Below are positions 31,950 through 35,635 of a stretch of 35,635 bases of DNA, in pieces. The notes beneath the pieces are model-generated. The model worked only from the letters and a program-made list of their open reading frames with translations. It did no database searches and was not told the origin of the DNA. This DNA comes from Chitinophagales bacterium 65-1. GTDB taxonomy: Bacteria > Bacteroidota > Bacteroidia > Chitinophagales > Chitinophagaceae. How positions within the stretch are numbered: position 1 is the first letter of the stretch; each line of letters starts with the position of its first letter. The DNA lies in contig MWYX01000048.1 of the NCBI GenBank assembly GCA_002050465.1, forward strand, positions 1-35,635. The letters are read 5' to 3'. The position numbers and the translations under genes were made by a program.

Positions 31950-32585
31950 TTTCCCTGCATCCGGAATTGGCGGAGTTGGCTTATCATCTTCATTTATGTA
32001 ATTAAATAATATTGCAGCAAGTGCACCACCGGCCAGGGGGCCAACAAAATATATCCATATCTGCTGCCAGCAAAAAGTTTTTTGAACCGCTAAGGCAACA
32101 CCTACTGCAGGATTAAATGCCCCGCCCGAAAAGCTGCCAATGGTTAAAGCCATAGCCAGTACAGTTCCGGCAATGGCAATTCCATAAAAACTATTTCCTT
32201 TTGTGCCTTTGGTTGTGGCCACATTTAAAATAACATATACCAATGCGAATGTTGCAATTATTTCTGCTGCCAATGCTTTTATAATTCCATCATCTGCAAT
32301 TACACAATCACCTGTTCCTTCTCTGCCAAATAAATAACAGGCAATAACTGCCGCTGCAATGCCACCTGCAAATTGAGATGCCCAATAAGGAATTGCCGAA
32401 TTTATGGTTGCCTTACCACGTATCATCATTGCCAGGGTTACCGCGGGGTTAAAATGTGCACCTGAAATATGTGCCCCTGCATATATCATAACCATTAAGC
32501 AAAGTGTTGCACCCACAGCGCCATACATCGCAGCACCCAGTACTAAAAAAAAGGTGCCGGTAAATTCAACTAAATATTCTTTCAT
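31941..32585 (-). CDS. MIP-family channel (aquaporin-like) lacking the filter arginine
   Basis: The 214-residue protein has six membrane helices and the two half-helix signatures GAHISGAHFNPAVTLA (NPA at 46-48) and GSFSGGAFNPAVGVAL (NPA at 158-160). In AqpZ and GlpF the second NPA is followed by an Arg that forms the selectivity filter; here it is Val161. Selectivity is therefore uncertain and may allow larger or other solutes. The stop codon lies in a heptamer repeat and the C-terminal tail is Pro-rich (KPTPPIPDAGKER). It leads a three-gene minus-strand unit. Confidence 0.87.
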   Translation of the reverse strand: MKEYLVEFTGTFFLVLGAAMYGAVGATLCLMVMIYAGAHISGAHFNPAVTLAMMIRGKATINSAIPYWASQFAGGIAAAVIACYLFGREGTGDCVIADDGIIKALAAEIIATFALVYVILNVATTKGTKGNSFYGIAIAGTVLAMALTIGSFSGGAFNPAVGVALAVQKTFCWQQIWIYFVGPLAGGALAAILFNYINEDDKPTPPIPDAGKER

Positions 32586-32876
32586 AATAAAATATTTTCA
32601 GTTTGGTAAATGGTTTACAAGATAAAATCATTTAAAGCAAATTTTATTAATCTTTTTTAATGTATTCAAAAGCTTGGCTATGAAATTGTAGAGTTGGATG
32701 CTTATGGAAATCACGTAAAAGAATAAATTATTTTTAATGAATAGTAAAGGCTGCTTGGTTAAGGTGGCATTTTTTATTACCTATGTCCTTGAATTGGCTT
32801 GTATCATACCTAACATTTCTTATTTTGTGGAGCAGCTGCTTTCCTTTTCTATAACCATATCAACCCACTATACACT

Positions 32877-34022
32877 ATGGCAAAACCTTTATTTTTAAAA
32901 TATCTCGTATCGGCTATTCTCATTATTCCATTTTACGGACAAACTTTTGGTCAGACTGATAAGGCAGAGGCCGATATAAAGAACATTATGAAAGAGCTGG
33001 ATGTTATTGGCCTTTCAGTAGCTGTGGTAAAAAAAGAAAAGATTATCTATAATAATTCTTTTGGATTAAAAGATATTGCCGGCAATATACCCCTTACCAA
33101 TAAAGATATTTTCAGGATAGCATCTATATCAAAATCTTTTTCAGCAACATCTGTTATGCAGCTTGTTGAAGCAGGAAAAATATCTCTTAATGATGACTTC
33201 AGTAAGTTGATAGGTTTTACAATACGAAATCCTAAATATCCTGAAACGGTTATTACACTAAGGATGGTAATGTCTCATACATCAAGTATAAACGACAGCC
33301 AGGGATATTTTAATCTTGATGTTATCAATCCGGCTAAAGGCGCTGACTGGACTAAATGCTACAGCGACTATGAGCCTGGCAAAGGGTACCGGTACTGTAA
33401 CCTGAATTACAATATGGTGGGCACTGTTATAGAAAAAATATCGGGTGAACGTTTTGATAATTATGTAAAACGGCACGTGTTAGATCCGCTGCAATTGTAT
33501 GGCGGGTATAATGTTGACTCTTTGGATGCAGGCCTGTTTGTAACCCTGTATGAATACGATTCTACTAAAAAATTTATATCATCACCCGGGGCTTACGCTT
33601 CAAGAAGGGAACAGCTCCGGAATTATGTAATGGGTTATAGTACCCCCATTTTTTCACCAACGGGCGGTATTAAAATATCTGCTGCAGACCTTGCAAAATA
33701 TATGATGATGCATATGAACAAAGGCAAATACAATGGCGTTAGGATCATCTCGAAAAAAAGTTCAAAAACTATGCAAACAAAAATTGCCGAACAGGAAGGT
33801 TATGGTTTGGCGTTAACCAATGTCGAAAATCTTATACCCGGTAAAGTAATGACCGGCCACACGGGCTCGGCGTATGGCCTTTACAGCGCTATGTTCTTTA
33901 ACCCAAAAGAAAAATTTGGGATAGTAGTGATAACAAATGGCAGTAACCCTTTATACAAAGACGGCTTCAACCTGGTGATGAGTAAAACTGTGAACAGTAT
34001 GTATGAGAATTTTATAAAATAG
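32877..34022 (+). CDS. Exported serine hydrolase, class C beta-lactamase-like
   Basis: The 381-residue protein has an N-terminal export signal ending near residue 25 (IIPFYGQTFG-Q), then the penicillin-binding fold motifs SISK (Ser83-Lys86), YCN (Tyr173-Asn175) and HTG near residue 327 in MTGHTGSAYG. Such proteins are mostly esterases, D-aminopeptidases or peptidases of unknown substrate rather than true antibiotic-degrading enzymes; sequence alone cannot tell. It is monocistronic, with no clear promoter box seen in the 291-base gap before it, and converges with the FAD-linked oxidase across a repeat-rich gap. Confidence 0.87.
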   Translation: MAKPLFLKYLVSAILIIPFYGQTFGQTDKAEADIKNIMKELDVIGLSVAVVKKEKIIYNNSFGLKDIAGNIPLTNKDIFRIASISKSFSATSVMQLVEAGKISLNDDFSKLIGFTIRNPKYPETVITLRMVMSHTSSINDSQGYFNLDVINPAKGADWTKCYSDYEPGKGYRYCNLNYNMVGTVIEKISGERFDNYVKRHVLDPLQLYGGYNVDSLDAGLFVTLYEYDSTKKFISSPGAYASRREQLRNYVMGYSTPIFSPTGGIKISAADLAKYMMMHMNKGKYNGVRIISKKSSKTMQTKIAEQEGYGLALTNVENLIPGKVMTGHTGSAYGLYSAMFFNPKEKFGIVVITNGSNPLYKDGFNLVMSKTVNSMYENFIK

Positions 34023-34065
34023 AACTGGGGGCTATACATCAACTTAGATTCGTTCCTCATCAAGT

Positions 34066-34158
34066 CTTCGCCGGGCTCAGCCTGACAAACTTTTATTTGT
34101 TAATGAACTGCTGTGTGTTCCTGAACTACTGTTTTTCACCCTGAGCCCGGCGAAGGGT
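34066..34158. repeat. Long inverted repeat built from ACCCTTCG..CTCAGGGT-type elements
   Basis: CTTCGCCGGGCTCAG (34066-34080) is the exact reverse complement of CTGAGCCCGGCGAAG (34141-34155), with a 60-base loop. The right arm is itself a 21-base palindrome (34138-34158) of the same design as the one at 26772-26792. It sits between convergent genes and can act as a terminator for both. Confidence 0.8.
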
Positions 34159-34221
34159 TGTCGAACTATGTATTATTGATGATGTGGTATTACAAGGTGA
34201 TAAAGTAATTCATTCGCTTTA

Positions 34222-35635
34222 CTATACCAGCGCCTCCCACAAAACCTCCACCGGGTGCAAAGCCTTTCTACCGGTGCCATCTTTTACCTGGTGACGACAA
34301 CTGGTTCCTGCAGCAGCGATGATACTATCAGCATGGTTGCGGACAGCGGGAAATAAAACAAGTTCCCCGATCTTCATTGATAATTCATAATGCTCTTTTT
34401 CATAACCAAATGAACCCGCCATACCACAACAACCGGAAGGGATCACATCAACACTATAATTTTCAGGCAGCGATAATATTTTTTTGGAATGTAGAACAGA
34501 TGACAATGCTTTTTGCTGGCAATGACCGTGCAGTTGTATATTTCTTTTTTCTTTGTTGAATTGTTCTTTAGTGATATTTCCTTTATCCATTTCCGCGGCA
34601 ATAAATTCATCTATCATAAAAATATTGGCTGCTAATTTTTGAGCATCTTCAAATTTATCATCATCTGCAAGGTCAATATACTCATCACGAAATGTAAGAA
34701 TGGCCGAAGGCTCAATACCAATTAATGGCGTATTTGCGTTTATAAGCGGACTTAATAAACCAATATTTTTGTTAGCGATCTTTTTTGCCTTTCGCAATAA
34801 TCCCTTTGAAAGCCAGGCCCTCCCGCTTTCTTCATGGTCCGGTATAATTACTTCGTAACCCAATTTCTCCAATAATAAAATTGCTTTTATTCCTATCTCA
34901 GTATCATTAAAATTCGTAAACTCATCGCAGAAAAGATATAGTTTGTAGTTAGTAGCCTGCCTGTCCGGTAGGCAGGTTTGTGGTTTGTAGTTAGCCCCAT
35001 CCCTCGGGTGTACCTTCTTTGCTTGCTGCTTGTAGATTGCAGCTTGCAGCTCTGCCTTATGTCTTTTCCACCATTTCCTCAACGTCGTCTTATACATCGT
35101 AGGCATACTACGCTTTATTGCAAATCCTGAAGACCTTTTTATAAGATCACTGATGCCGGGAGCAGTCATCATAAAATTATAGAGGCCGGGAAATTTTGAT
35201 CCGAGCTTTGCTGAGTTACTGAAATTACCAATGAGCCTGCTGCGGAAGGGGACACCATTGGCATCATAATAATGCTGTAAAAATTCCGCTTTCAGTTTTG
35301 CCACATCTACATTGGATGGACATTCTGATTTACAGCCTTTGCAGCTCAGGCACAGGTCCATCACATCTAAAATTTCTTCATGATCAAAACGATTCATTTT
35401 TTCGGAGTTAGTTAAAAACTCACGCAGTATGTTGGCCCTTGCTCTTGTTGTATCTTTTTCATTTCGTGTAGCCATGAATGAAGGGCACATTGTTCCTCCA
35501 GACAATTCTGTTTTGCGGCAATCGCCTGATCCATTGCACTGCTCGGCATGTTGCAGGATATCCTGGTTGTGAAAACGGAAAACAGTTTTGAATGATGGTG
35601 TCTTCTGGCCTGGAGTGTACCGCAGCATCGTATTC
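34222..35635 (-). CDS. YdiJ-like FAD-linked oxidase, C-terminal iron-sulfur half (5' end outside window), with in-frame repeat insertion
   Basis: The frame is open through the right edge (NTMLRYTPGQ precedes no start), so this is the tail of a larger protein. It shows a first cysteine cluster CNGSGDCRK..GGTMCPS, a 4Fe-4S motif CLSCKGCKSECP, and two CCG-type domains, one with HGHCQQKALS and one with PSGCCGMAGSFGYE. This order matches the Fe-S half of YdiJ-type D-2-hydroxyacid dehydrogenases (about 1000 residues), whose N-terminal half binds FAD. Counting from the ATG at 35628, residues 191-230 (KAELQAAIYKQQ.. TCLPDRQATNYK) are encoded by repeats and look foreign: family members pass directly from the LRKW helix to YLFCDEFTN. 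The Cys motifs flanking the insertion are intact. Confidence 0.85.
   Translation of the reverse strand, partial: NTMLRYTPGQKTPSFKTVFRFHNQDILQHAEQCNGSGDCRKTELSGGTMCPSFMATRNEKDTTRARANILREFLTNSEKMNRFDHEEILDVMDLCLSCKGCKSECPSNVDVAKLKAEFLQHYYDANGVPFRSRLIGNFSNSAKLGSKFPGLYNFMMTAPGISDLIKRSSGFAIKRSMPTMYKTTLRKWWKRHKAELQAAIYKQQAKKVHPRDGANYKPQTCLPDRQATNYKLYLFCDEFTNFNDTEIGIKAILLLEKLGYEVIIPDHEESGRAWLSKGLLRKAKKIANKNIGLLSPLINANTPLIGIEPSAILTFRDEYIDLADDDKFEDAQKLAANIFMIDEFIAAEMDKGNITKEQFNKEKRNIQLHGHCQQKALSSVLHSKKILSLPENYSVDVIPSGCCGMAGSFGYEKEHYELSMKIGELVLFPAVRNHADSIIAAAGTSCRHQVKDGTGRKALHPVEVLWEALV
34941..35055. repeat. Composite repeat inside the YdiJ-like gene
   Basis: Five heptamers (GCTTGCT, GCTTGTA, GATTGCA, GCTTGCA, GCTCTGC) run from 35021 to 35055. 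A family B palindrome, CCTGCCTGTCCGGTAGGCAGG minus its last base, spans about 34956-34976. It is flanked by the 12-base direct repeat GTTTGTAGTTAG at 34941-34952 and 34983-34994. The whole block keeps the reading frame. Confidence 0.8.

Noticed and set aside
32660-32732. Short open stretch reading LGYEIVELDAYGNHVKE before a stop, upstream of the serine hydrolase
   Set aside because: Looks protein-like but only about 21 codons are open and no start codon or homologous context is visible; it may be a gene remnant or chance.
32877-34022. Possible antibiotic-resistance beta-lactamase
   Set aside because: The SxxK/YxN/HTG motifs define a broad serine-hydrolase family, most members of which are not beta-lactamases; no context points to resistance.
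1-35635. Phage, plasmid, toxin-antitoxin, CRISPR-Cas or biosynthetic cluster
   Set aside because: No integrase, transposase, Cas, toxin or assembly-line enzyme gene was recognisable; all large ORFs fit chromosomal housekeeping or envelope functions.

Overview
The window is AT-rich chromosomal DNA from a member of the Bacteroidota, most likely family Chitinophagaceae. The evidence is the gliding lipoprotein GldH, BatD, a DUF4476 secreted protein, an LpxD-type acyltransferase, a short-LID adenylate kinase, start codons without Shine-Dalgarno sequences, and several -7 promoter boxes of the form TAnnTTTG that are typical of this phylum. No plasmid, phage, transposase, CRISPR array, rRNA or tRNA was seen. 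The genes are mostly core or common accessory genes, but the DNA between and inside them is rich in short dispersed repeats.

Layout. 1-1117: end of glucose-6-phosphate dehydrogenase plus 6-phosphogluconolactonase (oxidative pentose phosphate pathway). 1106-1629 (-): a broken secreted-protein gene with two frameshifts. 1763-4706: dodecin-like protein, GlsB/YeaQ-like membrane protein, MsrB (-), adenylate kinase, a DinB-like protein and a secreted protein of unknown function. 4813-6540: secreted protein with four DUF4476 repeats, followed by a clear terminator. 6607-7458 (-): SAM methyltransferase. 7573-12186: ComEC-like channel, PurH, EamA transporter. 12335-14915 (-): glycine C-acetyltransferase overlapping LutB. 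15204-17701: ECF sigma factor, membrane anti-sigma-like protein with a duplicated module, outer-membrane beta-barrel protein. 17793-18830 (-): DusB. 18931-21527: CPBP protease, CdsA and Psd (phosphatidylethanolamine synthesis), and a tiny secreted Cys/Lys-rich peptide. 21561-25063: divergent YjjG-like phosphatase and SDR, then BatD. 25060-28220 (-): YicC, GldH, and a histidine kinase/response regulator pair. 28815-29774: LpxD-like acyltransferase. 29775-32585 (-): aquaporin-like channel, NAD-dependent epimerase, carboxypeptidase-regulatory-like secreted protein. 32877-34022: serine hydrolase. 34222-end (-): Fe-S half of a YdiJ-like FAD-linked oxidase cut by the window edge.

The most notable observation is that small palindromic and heptameric repeats, usually intergenic in such genomes, have entered reading frames. 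A copy of a palindrome that also lies at 14970-14998 sits in frame in purH, a few residues before its catalytic Lys-His. A composite of heptamers and a second palindrome sits in frame in the FAD/Fe-S oxidase. Another repeat supplies the last codons and stop of the EamA transporter, and heptamer tracts supply the stop codon of the aquaporin and surround the start codon of dusB. At 15074-15126 one palindrome is inserted inside a copy of another, which suggests that at least one family is or was mobile. This looks like a Bacteroidota counterpart of the protein-coding palindromic elements known from Rickettsia, but family-wide comparison is needed to prove it.
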